A DNA stretch of 64,000 nucleotides, from positions 1 to 64,000 of the forward strand of contig NW_005178992.1 in assembly GCF_000350225.1 (NCBI RefSeq). Reading direction: 5' to 3'. The DNA comes from Chondrus crispus (lineage: Eukaryota; Rhodophyta; Florideophyceae; Gigartinales; Gigartinaceae). The translations under genes were made by a program, and so were the position numbers. Shown here piece after piece: positions 30,010 to 43,268 of the stretch; position 1 is the stretch's first letter, and each line of letters starts with the position of its first letter. The notes under the pieces are model-generated. The model did no database searches. It saw only the letters and a program-made list of their open reading frames with translations, and was not told where the DNA came from.

Positions 30010-32290
30010 TCAAGCCAACCCAAGGACGTCGGTCCTGGGGTCAGAAGGGCTGGATCAGCTCAAGAGTGGAGGATTCCGCGAGGACCTCGTACACAAAGCC
30101 GAGTAAATTCGGCTACTGATACAGTTGCAGAAGCGTCCACTTCGGGGACAGCCGTTGAAAAAAATGGCCTGGAAGAGAAGTTCGAAAAGTTGTGCGAGGA
30201 GATTCGTCAGGAGACGTAGAGCAATCTCGACGAACTTCTGGGTATTTTTCAGAAGCAACAGGAGTTGCTAAAATCCGAGTTCCACGCTGCGCTTGAAGAG
30301 CTGACAGCCCGTGTGGTTCTCGTTGAGAATTTAGGTACCGATGCGTCCCCGGGCGGAGATCCGGAAGTGCTGGATTCGCTAAAGCTTGCGGCGAAAGAAG
30401 CGCGGCGAGACGCAAATCAGGCCCTGGAAACGCTGGCCAAGACAAGGGACAGCATCGACGACCGGTTCTACCGCGCTTCGCGGCGACTCAAGGACCTTGA
30501 GCAAGCTGCGGGCCGGGCCGAACCAAGTTTGGACGCGGGATCGCTCTCCGACGGAGAAGAAATCGACAGTCCAACGAAGAAGGACAAGTCAGTCCGGACC
30601 CGGGATTCCAAGTGGAAAACCCCCAAGTCGGCCAAAGGCCGAAAGAAGAAGAAAAGTCACTGTAGTGACGACCGCGAAAATTGCGACTCAAATTCGGAGT
30701 CCAATGTTTCAGAAGAAAATGGTGACGACGGCTCGTCGAACCATTCAATAAATTACGACCGAAGATCGACAGACGGAAATGGAATTTCGTCAAATAAGAA
30801 GGGCTCCAAAAGAGGCGGAGTCACTTCGTCCGCCTCGTGGAGAGATCAAGAAGCGGAGCCAGAAGACATCGCGACGGGACGCAGACCGCGATGGGAGGAG
30901 TTGGAGGAATTAAATCCGACCAACCACCTCTTCAAGAAGTTGCTTTCGTACAGGACGTACCGCCTGCGGAACCCGCAGACACGTTTGTCGGGCAAGCGGC
31001 GGACCGCCGTGCGAAAGATCAGAAGAGACATACCATTAAAGGTGAAGAGAGACAATACGTTCGCAGGAGACGATGCCGTATTAGTTCTAGACTTTTTAGC
31101 TAAGATATTCCAAGAATTCGACACCCAGGAGATGAACGAAGGTCAAGCGATCCGCTTGCTACCGGAGTTCCTCAGCGGAATCGCCCTGAGACAGTACACT
31201 TCGGTGTCACAAACGGCGGGGTCCCACCATGGGAAAATATCCGTCTGGCCGGAGGCCGTACAGTGGCTATTGCGAAGCTTCGCCACCGATGAGGCAATCC
31301 GCCAAGCCGTACTCGCTTTACGGGAAGTACAGCAGCTACCGTCCGAAGACAAGATGGAATTTTATATCCGTCTGACGGACGCGAGCAATCGATGTGGAAA
31401 CGTATATTCGATGGAAGAACAAATGACGATGTTTATTGAAGGACTCGATTCGAGTATCAAGCCGATGGTATCGCAATACCGACAAGACAATCGGGACGTT
31501 TCGTTTTGAGACTGGTTAATTACGCGAAGGCGCATGGCTCGGCGAGCCGCGCCAAGGAGAGGAAGACTGGGAGAGTCACCATCCAAGCGCCAGCGACGCT
31601 GAGGACGGGCGGGAAGCAGAAGCCTTGGCACCCCACGCGAAAACCCCGCGGCGCGGTCCACTTGGCAGATTCATTTTCTGCGTCCAGAGAACCTAGTACT
31701 GTTGATCAGAAAGAAAATGGATACGCAGGGGCGCTGGTCGCCGATGGCGATGTTTATGGCCCCTCCGAGGAATATGGAGATGAGGAGCACGGGGCTAGTG
31801 GGATGTCTACGCTACAGAGGCCCACGTATACGACGGAATCGTATACAGAGGCCGCGGATCCCGTGTTAGCGTTTCGAGGGCGCGGACACACGACAGCGCC
31901 ACGAATTTCGATGAAAGACAAGAGTACGGCCTTCAGAAGACCGGGCTGGACGGGCCGGCCGACGGCCCGAGGACCGCCAAGGGCGCCGTACCCTCAGAAG
32001 AAACATGGCCTCGTATGCTACCATTGCTACGAGAAGGGGCACGGGGCGCCTACTTGTTTGCTCTCGTTCCGAGAGATGCACCGAGTTCTAAAGAACTACG
32101 AGATGCTCTCCCCGATAGAGAGGTTGGGAATTCCGTCGACAAGTTACCTGAAGGTAAAACAATGGTTCGAATCGCAGGCAGCGAGCACACCGAGTGCCTC
32201 TGCCGAAGATTCGAACCGGACATCAGAAAGGCCGGTCGCGGGGCCGTCGTCGGACTGGAGAAGAAATCCGCAGCGACAGAAAAACTAAGG
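30010..32290 (+). pseudogene. E2 gag region
   Basis: Same layout as E1 gag: basic N-terminus, coiled-coil-like charged region, Lys/Ser hinge, capsid-like helical domain (LVLDFLAKIFQEFDTQE near 31.1 kb) and zinc knuckle CYHCYEKGHGAPTC near 32.02 kb. It is clearly more diverged from E1 and C than those two are from each other. A few breaks are present. Confidence 0.82.
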
Positions 32291-35200
32291 TGGGGAATCT
32301 CAAAAAATTCGACAGGAGAGACATGGGTTCGGCTAACCATGTCCGGGACCCAGTTCCATTCCCCGCTTTTAGTGAAGGAGGCAGTCGACGACGAGGAGAC
32401 AGTTGGAACCATCGATAACCCGAAAGGACCCATTGGGGTCAAGAAGATTCTGCGAAGAGGCAAGGACAATTCGCTGGAGCAAGTCCGACGCCCATGGTAC
32501 AGGGTCAAGCGCGGGGAATGTCCCGAGAAGATTTTGGTCCTTGCGAGGAAAAACTACAAAGTCTTCGCGGACATTGGACCGACGGTCGAATTGATGAGCC
32601 GTGTACTGTCCGTGTTGGACACCGGCGCGGGACCTAATCTCATCCGGAGATCTGAGCTTCCCGCAGGAATGGCAACTCTTGTGTCCTTCGGACCGACACA
32701 AGACATCGGCGATGCGAACAACAGGCCACTCCGAACTCTAGGTACACTAAAAATGCCTGTGAGACTTGAACGTTTCGTGGCTTCAGCCGAATTCATAGTA
32801 TGTGAAAAACTCGAAGTCCCCCTAATTCTAGGAGCGGACTATTGCGATAGGTTCGTGGAGGTTATCTACCCACGAAAGAGGACAGTTGAGTTGGCGGATT
32901 TCTCGGAGGTTCCGATCGTACGGCGATTTTCGGCGAGAAGATCGAGGAAGCATTTGGTTCCCGGAGAGGACAAGACTGATGCAAAAGGGGAGCGAGTTTC
33001 CCCCAGAGTGAAGGTGGCAAGAGCCACGACCATTGAGCCAGGGACGCAACGCATGGTCGAATGCACCTCGAAGAGGACTGGGTTGGTCGTCGTTCAACCC
33101 TACGCACCCCTATACAACAAGCACGGACTAGTAAGCACCAACGGTGTAGTTCAAGTTGAGCCTGACAAACCTTTTAGATTGCTTGTAGCGAATTTTAGGA
33201 ATTACCCTGTCAGGGTTCAAAAAGACCAAGTGGTGGCAGAACTACTACCGCACCCGAGGGCCGTATTTAAGAGCAATACCACCATTGGTGAGGTACTTGG
33301 AATTCAAGAAAGGAAGAAGGAAAATATTACTAATTCTACCCCGCCGCCTACGGGCGAGAGAAGATACGAACCGTTGGAACAAGATCGCGAGAACCAGCAA
33401 GGAGAACGGGAGGAAGGGCTCTTTGCGACGGCAACTACGAAGCCGGAGCGGCGAATTGAGCCTACCCCGCCGGACGTGGAGGAACTCGACCTGAGCCACG
33501 TGCCGGACCGGCTGCGCGAAAGATTCCGCCGGATGTTGAAAAAATATTCCCGCATGTGGGCTGGGACCCTCGGTAATATCAACACCACGGTCCACCGGAT
33601 TGAACTGGCTCCGGATACAAGGCCAATTGCACAAGCTCCCTACCGAGCCGGTCCAAAGACTCGGGAGGTCGAGAACGCAGAAGTACAGAAGATGTTAGAA
33701 GCAGGAGTCATCGAGCCGGCGCAGTCAGAATCGGCGTCGCCCGTGTTTATTAGTGCCCAAGCCGGACGGATCGATGCGATTTTGCGTAGACTACCGCAGA
33801 TTAAACGCGGTAACGGTGAAGGACACGTACCCTTTGCCGCGCATGAATGAGTGTCTGGACTCGTTGGGAGACACCAAGGTCTTTTCCGCGTTGGACGCGA
33901 TTTCAGGGTTTTGGCAGATGCCTATTTCGGAAGCGGACAGCGACAAGACCGCATTTTCGTGTCACTCAGGTCTTTACCGTTTTTCAAGAATGCCCTTCGG
34001 GCTTACCAACGCTCCAGCGACGTTTCAGAGAGCCATGGATATCCTGCTCTCTCCGTTCCGGTGGAAATGCTGTCTGGTATATCTAGATGATATCATCATC
34101 TTCAGCAAATCATGGGAAGAGCACATCGTGCACGTGGATGAGATACTGTCTGTATTGGAGAAGGCAGGTGTGAAGCTCAAGCTTCGCAAGTGCGAATTTT
34201 TCGTCGAAAAGATCAAGTACCTGGGCCATGTCGTTCGGCCAGGTACATTGGAGGTTGATGCCGCTCGCATCGCGGCGTTGGAACAAGTGAGGTACCCTCA
34301 AACGCAGACCCAGCTCAGAAGCTTCTTGGGACTTTGTAATGTCTACCGCAGATTCGTTCCGCATTATGCGAAAATCGCGCATCCGCTCAATCAACTGTTG
34401 AAGAAAGGACAACCGGTCCAGTTGGAAAGATTCGACGAACCGTGCAAGAAAGCTTTTCATAAGCTCAAGGACGCCATCTTGGCACCGCCGGTGTTGGCGC
34501 TGCCGAAGAAGGACCTACCCTACTCGGTAGATACCGATGCAAGCGACTACCAAATAGGCGCTGCACTATTTCAAACACACCCGGATGCGCAACGCAAACC
34601 CATCGGGTTCTTTTCAAGAACGTTAGCCGCAGCCGAGAGAAACTATTCTGTATCAGAAAAACAATGTCTAGCGGTAATTTGGGCCGTACAGACTTTAAGA
34701 CCATATCTATATGGCGAGCACTTCATTGTGCATACCGACCATGCCTCATTGAGGTGGTTGATGAACGTAACGGACCCCAGCGGAAGATTAATCCAATGGA
34801 GGCTACGCCTCTCGGAATTCGATTTCGAAATCAAGTACAGAAAGGGAAAGGCTAACAGCCAGGCGGACGCTTTGTCAAGGTTGCGAACCGCAGGAGAAAC
34901 CGTCGACGAAATCGACGACGAAATCTCATGCTTTATGGCCGAACCGGCCGTGGGTACAGTGGAGGACGAGGAAAGTATTGACGCGGCAGACGACATCCTC
35001 GCTCTTGAGGGGGGGACCGCCCCTGATCGCCTGGATCAATTCCAAGCTGTCACTCCGGAGGAGCTCATTCGCGAGCAAGCCGTCGACCCCTTCTGCAACT
35101 GCATCAAGGAAGAAATGGACGCCGGAAAGGTGAGAACGTTCAGCACGGAGACCGAGGAACTCGAAGGAACTTTATGCCGTACCGCGGCAGAGTTTGTACA

Positions 35201-36721
35201 AGTGGTGATACCACAATCGTTAAGGGACCGCGTCCTAGGGTTGAGCCACTACGCAAAATTGGCAGGCCACCCGGGAGGCAGGAAACTTTACAAGATATTG
35301 AGAAGATATTTTTATTGGCCTACGATGGCCCTAGACTGCTACACAGTCGCAAAGAATTGCGCCGCATGCGCGCGGGAGAGGGTGAAGTTAAGAAGAAACA
35401 CGAAGGAAATGAAGCTGTTCACGCCCAAAGCGCCGCTGGAATTTGTCGCCATCGACATCCTCGGCGAGCTAATTACAACTAAACGAGGAAATCGGTATAT
35501 TCTCGTGATCAGCAATCGATACTCGAAACTGGTACGAACCGTACCGTTGAAGAAGATATCAGCTGCGCACATCGCACAAGCCTTCGTTCGTCATTGGGTA
35601 TTCGTGTACGAACCGCCGGTCAAGTTGCTGTCCGACAATGGAACACAGTTCACGGCCCGGACTTTTTAGAACGTCTGTCGGATTCTAGGCATACGCAATG
35701 TGTTCACGACCACATACCACCCGCAAGCCAACGGCCAAGTTGAGAGGTTTAACCGCACGCTGACTTCTGCGTTGCGAAAATATGTTGGAGAGCATCCCAA
35801 GGACTGGGACCTATTTAGCGACGCCGTGACGTTCGCATACAACACGCAAATTTATCGAACTACGAACATTGCGCCCTTCGAGCTGGTGTTAGCTCGGGCG
35901 CCGAGAAGCATTGCGTTACAAGCACAGCCAAGTTTGGAAGGATTTAGCTCGAATCGAGCGTACTACCTGAAATGGCAGTCATGGTTGGAAAGCCTGATGA
36001 AAGGCGCTGGTAAGAGCGTGCGGAAAGAACAAGCGCACTACAAGCGAAATTTCGACGCAAGGCTCTGCAAGTCGAAGTATGACATCCCGCCGGGGTCCTA
36101 CGTATTTCTTCGGAAAGAGCAATGCACGGCCAAAGAGCCGAAACTAAGTTGGCACAAGTGGCCACGGGTCCATATCAAGTGAAGGAGTCAACTGAAAATA
36201 CGGTCGTCATTTTTATTGGCGACCAGGAAGAGCGCGTGTCGCGAGATAGAGTCGAATTAGCCCCTAGTCCCATGGACTACACGCCGATAGTCGGGCTACG
36301 ACAAGCGCTACAATTCCTCAACCAAGAAGGGGAACGAGAAGAACCCACCCGGCAAGCGAAGGATAGGACGGATGACGGACCGTTGATAAAGCAAGAAGCT
36401 ACGGGCACCCCGCCCGGTCTACAAGAGATGGGAGGTTCGGAAGAACAGGATGACGATGAGTCGCTGGCTCTTCGGAAGGGGGACGGACAGTTGGACACGC
36501 AGGAAGAAGGAGCCGGGAGTCAGGGGTATGTGATCGACAAGATCGTGGACCACGGCTACGACGGGGAGAAATTAATTCTCAAAGTGAGATGGTATGGGTA
36601 TACCCTCAAGGACGCAACGTGGGAACCCATTGAGCAATTGCCCCGCAGCGCAGCCGTCACGTATTTCCGACGGAAAAGATTATCCTTGCCCGCGCAGGTC
36701 GCGCAAGCGCAACCAGGATAG
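32290..36721 (+). pseudogene. E2 pol region with chromodomain
   Basis: Parts in order: retropepsin (VLSVLDTGAGPNLIRR, about 32.6 kb), reverse transcriptase (about 33.7-34.3 kb, VYLDDIIIF), RNase H ([15 protein letters not shown]), integrase zinc finger and core ([29 protein letters not shown]), and chromodomain (LKVRWYGYTLKDATWEP, about 36.5-36.7 kb). From about 34.1 to 35.6 kb the DNA is almost identical to E1, while on both sides it is clearly more diverged, as if a tract had been copied from an E1-like element. About three breaks. Confidence 0.87.
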
Positions 36722-39619
36722 TGGTAATCAAGAATTTCACATGTCATTGTCAGTGCGGTAATCCGCATTGGGCAGAGCGACCCGACCCTAGGGTCAAGAA
36801 AAGGAGAACGATGACATGGAACTAACCAGGTGAGGGACCTTCAGACAGCCACTCGCAAGTAGAAGCAGCGCGAGCACGAGTAAGATGAGCGTCGTGATGA
36901 GATACTCAGGTTGGAAGTCGCGTAATGGTGTGCCAAGCGAAGAAAGAACGCGGGAAGAACGGGGACATGGACTGGATGATCCACCCTTTTCGCACTTACC
37001 TTCATAACCGTTCGGTCTCGTTTTTGTTTTATTTGTGATTGCTTTTGTGTTGTTCTATTTTATTTTATTTTTGAAACGTTAGGGACACGACCCCGCACCA
37101 CGGAGGTCGGTCAGCAAGTCTATGAGAAGTCCAAGGAGGACATTGAAGAGGCGATGATCTTCTACTGATTGACGAGGGAAGGGAGGTGAACACAGTAGAT
37201 CCCGCACACAAAAAAGGGGATGAGGAAAATTGAAGCGAGAGGAGAAAGGCGGTCTTACGTCAGAGTCCCTTGGCGAGAAGGGATCGAAGCACCGTGTGTT
37301 TTCGAGAAATCGACGTGAGACTGTATTCTGGGAGGACGCATATGGCCTCGTGGAAGCCGCTCGCACGAAAATCGAGGGAGGCACGTGAAAAGGACAGTGG
37401 CAATCAGCAGTCCGCCCTCTAGGAGCGTAATGAGATTCAAAAGAAATGTTTTTTGGTCGTCGCCCACAGCCGACGGTACCCAAGCTCAAGGCGACCCCGC
37501 GTCGAAGCTACGATCTGACTTGGCTGGAAAGAAACACCCAGGGGACATTCTTCTCTATTCGCTAAGATTGAGACCATGCCAATCACAAGCCGACGGCAAC
37601 CCTGCTGAACGAACTCATTGTGTAACGCGAGTTCTCCAATGACTAACATCCTCATCGAGGATTTACTTACTCACTTTCTTTTTTTTCGCTATTCTGTGTC
37701 GTTTCGTTTTATTTGGTTTGCTTTTGTTTGTTCTCTCCCCACGCGCCGCACTTCTGTCGGCGACCCCCGAGCAAGCGCACGACTTCCCGGCGAATACGCC
37801 GGACGTCTACGATCAAGGGGAAGTGCCATTCGACAACCGTGATTAAGCTATTACGTGGTGCTTCGAGACGAAAGGGAAACGAATTATACTATGGAACAAG
37901 CCTGATGATAGGATACGAGCACAGCGTACCAGGGGGAAGGCAGTTCAGGCGATCGGCTGATCGAAGAGCGTTTCCAATTTAGGAAGCGTGGAGTCGCTAC
38001 CAGATGGCCGCAGAAATGAGTAAGCGTGATAAAATTGGAAAGGAGAACGGGAATGAAACGAGGGGCGGTGTCAAATTGACGAAAAAGGAAGTGCGGAAAG
38101 ATGCAGTCGAGTTTCAGGTCCTCATGGGTGAGGTCAATCGAGAGCCCGTGTACGGGGCCAGATGCGAAGGAACCGTGAGTGGACTATTGGAAATGTGAAG
38201 AGAGTTGTTGCTGCCCTCACACGAGGTCGGGACCTTCAGAGTGGAACGACGCTGGGGACCGCGCTGCGATGAGAGAGTAGGGATGGGCACAGGAGACCCG
38301 AATCACACGAACCGAGGAGAGGAAAACCGGAATGACTCAGGTGATTTCGACTGGAACCCCCTCTCCTGAACGAAACGGGGTGAACTGCCCAAACAACAAA
38401 TGGGAAACCTATTGTAGTCTCAGACTGAGGCACATTTATGCACCTCCTTAGGCAAGATCACGCGCTGCCGCAGCGCACGCGTGAAGTGACGTTTGGATCA
38501 GTGGTCCGCCCTCGAAGGGTATGATCTGATCACAAAAAATAATAATACGGATGCCGCCAGAGAGCTGCTGGACTAGCGGTGAAGGTCGAAAATGAAACAC
38601 GTGTCAGCCTTTGGAAGTTAAATTCGTCATTGAGTGGAAAATTACAGCGCTTGTTCGTCGCGCGACGCTTGAGCGACGCCTGCTACAACCGACGACACAA
38701 GTATCCCGGGGTCACCCAACCGCATCGTCACCACCTACCGTGCCAGGCACTGCCAAGAGCGCACACAGCGGATCGTCCAATTCGCTAGTGACGATCAATG
38801 AGCGACAGCGTCCTTCTGCACGAGCAAAGGTAACAAAAGGTCGGCAGTACCGCCGACAATCAGGTTCGCACCTTTGCTCAGGAATACCATACTTGTCCTG
38901 TCCCCGACCGCGAACATTTATTCTCGCAACACAGTTCCCTTGTTGAGGAAGAAAAAGGGAAAACCGAAAAGGGAAGAAAGAAAGTGGATCGGCAAGCCCC
39001 GCTTCAGTGAGAGGGGTCTTGAGGTCTTCATTTGATGAGGCGATTGAGAGCGTCGCGCCACGCCTTAACACGAACGCACAGGAGGACCACCGAGGGGAGA
39101 ACAACTCCAAATGACAGAAAGCGTCGCTCAATGGGCTTGTTACTAATGACCCAATCGTTGCTCTTAGCATCTGACGACGCCCGGCCCATGTCCTTCCTGT
39201 CGTTGTTTCCAACCACGAGCGTTTCGTCATGGAGAACCCACCTCACTTCCTTTGACATTTCTTTCATTTTCGTTCTACAGTTCATGCTTCGATTATTTAT
39301 TTATTTATTTCCCCCTCCGCTTACGTGGGGGAGCGACATGTCAAAGCGATCAAAGAGTAGACCTCCTGCGGGACTGTGAGAATAACCCCCCCAAACGGGG
39401 GGATCAAGTCCTAAAAGGAGGAAGGAAAGGGACGTGCACTGAGATTAAAGAGGAGGAAGAGGCCACACGAGGGCATGGTATCAAGAAAAATGAGACGTCC
39501 GTCATGCGGCAAGGATGGAAAAGAGTAGGGAAAATAAGGGAAGGAAAATTAGACGCAGGCACCATGAATGGGGACGCAACATGGAAACACCAAACTTCCA
39601 GAGGTGGATTTCAGGACGA
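36722..39619. other. E2 non-coding 3' region, left part
   Basis: No convincing gene. It has the pyrimidine-rich tracts seen in E1 (near 37.0 and 37.68-37.74 kb) and the shared hairpin block (38.3-38.6 kb). It ends at the CCCTC duplication of the nested solo LTR. Confidence 0.55.
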
Positions 39620-39624
39620 CCCTC
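39620..39624. repeat. Target-site duplication CCCTC (left copy)
   Basis: CCCTC recurs at 40669-40673 directly after the nested solo LTR. Confidence 0.9.
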
Positions 39625-40668
39625 TGTAGTGCAATGTGCCTGGCAGGCCGCGAACACAGTCCGACGGTCAAACAAAAAGAAGAAAAACAACAACAGCAAC
39701 AACCACTGCCGATGGCACGCGCTACGGAGCGTTCGAGACTCCCTTTCCCCTTGTGTGGGCTTGCGGCCCACGGTAGCTCGACTCCCACGGGGAGGGTTAA
39801 GGAAAGATGCCCAGCCGGGGAGGATAATGGTGGTAGAGACTTGTGAAGATTTGAGTGCTCGACGAGTGCGGGTTGGGCTTGTCGACGAGGATGTAACCGC
39901 GGTTCGCTGGGTTGTAAGGCCAATGCTCGACGAGCGTCTTCAGCACCTTGGGTATAATTCAAGGTCTTCGACGGGGGCTTGTTCAGCACTACCGGACGGG
40001 ATCGTAACCGTGTAGCAACGCTACTACCGACGTGTTGCCCGATGGCTAAAAACACCCTCACCAGCGCGATCGCAATCGTGGTAGGTGGTACCAACTCTGT
40101 CTTATACAGTAAGACCTTCGACGAAGGCGTCGTCGCAACAGCCTTCCGACGAAACTTGAAACAGTAGCAGCGCTACACAACGTGTTGCCCGATGGCTAAA
40201 ACACCTACAACGGATCGGTCGCAACCAACTCCAGTGGAACCAACACAATTAAGGGAAAATAGAGGTAGAGGTAGAAATGAATAGGGAAATAAAGGAAAAG
40301 AAAAGGGAACCCCCGAGCGCAAAGGATAACGTGATCTGTGGTAAAAGGGAGCGTCTTGGGAAAGACGGACTTCGACCAAGGCGATATTCAACTCTGGCAA
40401 CTCGGGTTACCTTTACTGACTTGGTGGTCAGAGGGCTAAGGTATATATCGCCCCGCCGGAGCCACTATAGTGGCTCACGGCGCTAGATCCTAGATCTAAT
40501 CTAGTGTCAGCAAAATTAATGCCAACTAATTAACTAAAATAAAATAAAATAATTAAAAATTAAAACTGTGCAATTATTCACACGTGTGTCCCCCAACCCG
40601 GACTACTTTTCATATCCAAATATTTTCCTTTCTTTTCACCCCCCTTTTCAGGTGCGTATTGCACTACA
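39625..40668 (-). mobile_element. Reverse-oriented solo LTR nested in E2
   Basis: This 1044-bp LTR lies in the opposite direction to E2. On the top strand it starts TGTAGTGCAATGTGCC and ends GTATTGCACTACA, and it is flanked by CCCTC. Its text matches the solo LTR at 2488-3526 (same subfamily, including the module with ATCGCGATTGCGATCGC). It interrupts the 3' region of E2 and is therefore younger than E2. Confidence 0.92.
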
Positions 40669-40673
40669 CCCTC

Positions 40674-41440
40674 TCCGGGGCATTGTCAACGACTATTTCG
40701 CCTCGCAAAGAGCCGCTCGAGGATTGATTGGAGATATACTCTCAAGGGAGACGCAATTGTCTTCGTGACTCAACTTCACGATGCCGGAACACCTGAGTTT
40801 TATTAGCCGAACAGGACAATGCAATTCAAGGCATTTCCCGGGATGACAGACACGGGTACGTGGCAACGAGGATCGAACCTCTGCCACGGTCGAAGACTAG
40901 CCCATCCTGCTTCTCTTTTGTTTTTATTTTTATTTTTTCCGGGGGTCATCGTCGAGAATTGGGAGTGCAAGGAGAAAGGGGAGCTGCAGGAACTCCCCTA
41001 CTAGGCGATCGGAAGGTGGGCGGTCTCTGTAACCCTGTAGTGTCGATTTTCACAGGAAAATCGACATGGGAGAGCGGCAGGTTCAAGAGGAGGAAAGCGG
41101 GGCGCACGAGAAAAAGAGGAGGAAAAGGGATAGGAGAAGAGAAGGAAGGAAATAATATGAGGGCACTACCGTGATCGTAACGGGGAGGAAGCGCCAAGAA
41201 AAATGGAAAAGAGGAGGAAGTAGCGAGGTGAAGAAAAGGAGGAAGGAGGTATAAGGGTGCCACCGTGATTATGACGGGGTGGGCATCAATGAGAAAAAGA
41301 GGAAGGAACGAAGGGACGAAGGAGCACGCAGGAAGATTCAATTTACGGATCAAAGGCGGCATGAAGATGTCGCAAATTCAGCGTTACGCAGGCAGGATAG
41401 AGATGGGAGAAGCTATCACGACGGAATTGTCGCGCCCGTC
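40674..41440. other. E2 non-coding 3' region, right part
   Basis: No gene is apparent. The stretch is purine-rich from about 41.07 to 41.3 kb and contains a perfect hairpin with TGGCA/TGCCA arms around a GAGG/CCTC stem at about 40860-40888. Confidence 0.5.
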
Positions 41441-41443
41441 AGC

Positions 41444-43162
41444 TCAGACGGAAGGGTTGCCAAAGGATTTGCCCTTTGGAAGTGATGACACGAGGCGAGC
41501 CAAAACTCGCAAGGCGTCAATCGAGGCTCCTTGCAGAGCCTCTTCCTTAACACCGTGAGCGCGAAGCAAGGCACAGTATACGCTCGTGACGTCGTGGGTA
41601 TTTTTGGAAATTGTAGGAGACGGGTGGGAAGATATCACTTCCCTTGCCGACAATGTTTCGGTGTGGCCTGTCGAGGAAATTTTGACAGCCGAGGGCGCCT
41701 TTGGAGCAGATGGAGAGACTAGGGCTGCGCGTGAGTAAGCAGGGACAGCCGATCGAGGAGGAATTGGAGAGGAAGGACGGGAGCATACGTGAAGCTCCCG
41801 GGGGTCAGATGTGACAATGGGGGTAATGTCGGGAACCGGTGTTTGGTTTCCGAGTCAGCGGCTCGTTTGAGCTTCCCACGCTGAGCAGAGAATCGATGAC
41901 CAAGGGTTGAACCACACAAAGTCGCCCGCGGCTGGGTGGTTTCGACCAGGGGAGAAAGAGGGACGTTGGCGATTGAAAGATCGAGAGGAGTTTTGCGGAG
42001 GGACACAGTCGCAATCCACGCCCTCGATCGTATCAAGGAGGGAGCGTATTTCGCGATTGAAATCAGAGCCACCCAGAGGGACAGAGAAGTCCAATAGACG
42101 CATTTGTGCTACCAGCTTCGCGGGGAGGTCCCACCGGCGCCAGCAATCGTAGGTCTCCCACAGGAGGGTCGCGGCCACTTTGACGCACCACTCTGTGAGG
42201 AAGACCACCCATAACCCGTGTTGCGGATCCCGCAGGTAGCTGCCATAGTACGTAAGTATGGGTCCCATTTCAGCCCAAAAGCCTTGACTCACCTCGTACT
42301 GGCTCCACCCAGAGGGGATGCGCCGGTAACGACTTGCACAATGCTGACGGGAAATCTCGCGCGCCTCTACCATTTGGTAGCCGATGAAGTACCCCGTATC
42401 AGACCGAATACGCCGTTCAAAGCGCACTGTGTTCTGAAAGAAGAAAATACCCCCGCGTTTTAAATGACGGAAATTCGAAGGGATAATGGGTTTGGTCCAG
42501 AAGATGGCATCGGATGTGACAGTATGTCGGTTTTGCCACAGGCGATCCGCCTCGGCGGCAGGGTCACCAAAGGTGACATCAATGAGATTGTCCAAGTAGA
42601 GGCGTTCGCTCTCTGTACGACAAAGCCAAGTGTCGCAGCCGTATGACGAGGGTATGAGGGTGTCGGAAATGGGAATGGCAAGCCGAGCGAATACGGCCTC
42701 CATAAATGGCAGAGAGAGAGCGGGACGGCCCCGTGGGGGAGGATGACGTAGGATGGAAGTCAGAACTGCTATACGGGTTCGCCAGTCAAAGGAGCGAATA
42801 GCAAGCACAGGGAGATTACCGGGAAGCATGCCCGCGTTGTCGGCGAATTGGTGTTCGATTTTGGAAACGTCGCGAATACCCACGGAGGAGAACCACTGGG
42901 CCGAGGCAAATAAAGAAGGATGTTCGTGCATGATTTTGTCCTGTAGCTCTTCGAGCGAGGGGTAGTGGCGGGCTACCCAAGAGTGATGATAACCTGGATG
43001 AAAGGCCGGGTCGGAGGCGTCCAAATCAGGGGGACGTCGGGGTATAGGAGGAAGGTCGACGGAATCGTTCGCGAAGCCGACACCGGTGCGTCGACGGGCA
43101 GTACTTTCGCCCGCGAGCTCAGGAGGTCGAGGACACGTGAGATTCGTCTTGTCCTTGCTCAT
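41444..43162 (-). pseudogene. E2 antisense ORF of unknown function
   Basis: This is the counterpart of the E1 antisense ORF. The comparable start codon is at 43162 (MSKDKTNLTC), 107 bp inside the LTR edge. It shares GVGF, FADNAGMLPGNLPV, DWRTRIAVLTSILR, PSSYGCDTW, FERRIRSDTGYFIGYQMVEA, SQGFWAEMGPILTYYGSYL and TEWCVKVAATLLWETYDCW. The first two thirds are open as one frame. The C-terminal block (RAHGVKEEALQGAS) is also present. About one break. The open frame also extends upstream into the LTR, but that part is not shared with E1 or D. Confidence 0.75.
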
Positions 43163-43268
43163 GCAAAGACCGTCGGTCAGGAATGGAGAACGAAGGGGTC
43201 GAGAAGAGAAGAAGGAGTTGGAGATCAAGGAGTGTAGCCAATGTGCAAGGACGCTCAGAAGGGGGATA

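Noticed and set aside
40858-40890. A tRNA gene
   Set aside because: Only a T-arm-like stretch and 3' end are present. The T stem pairs poorly, and no D arm or anticodon arm could be placed upstream on the minus strand.
41444-43162. Antisense ORF as an envelope gene
   Set aside because: It is on the opposite strand to gag-pol and shows no signal peptide, membrane anchor, glycosylation-rich ectodomain or fusion-peptide-like segment.
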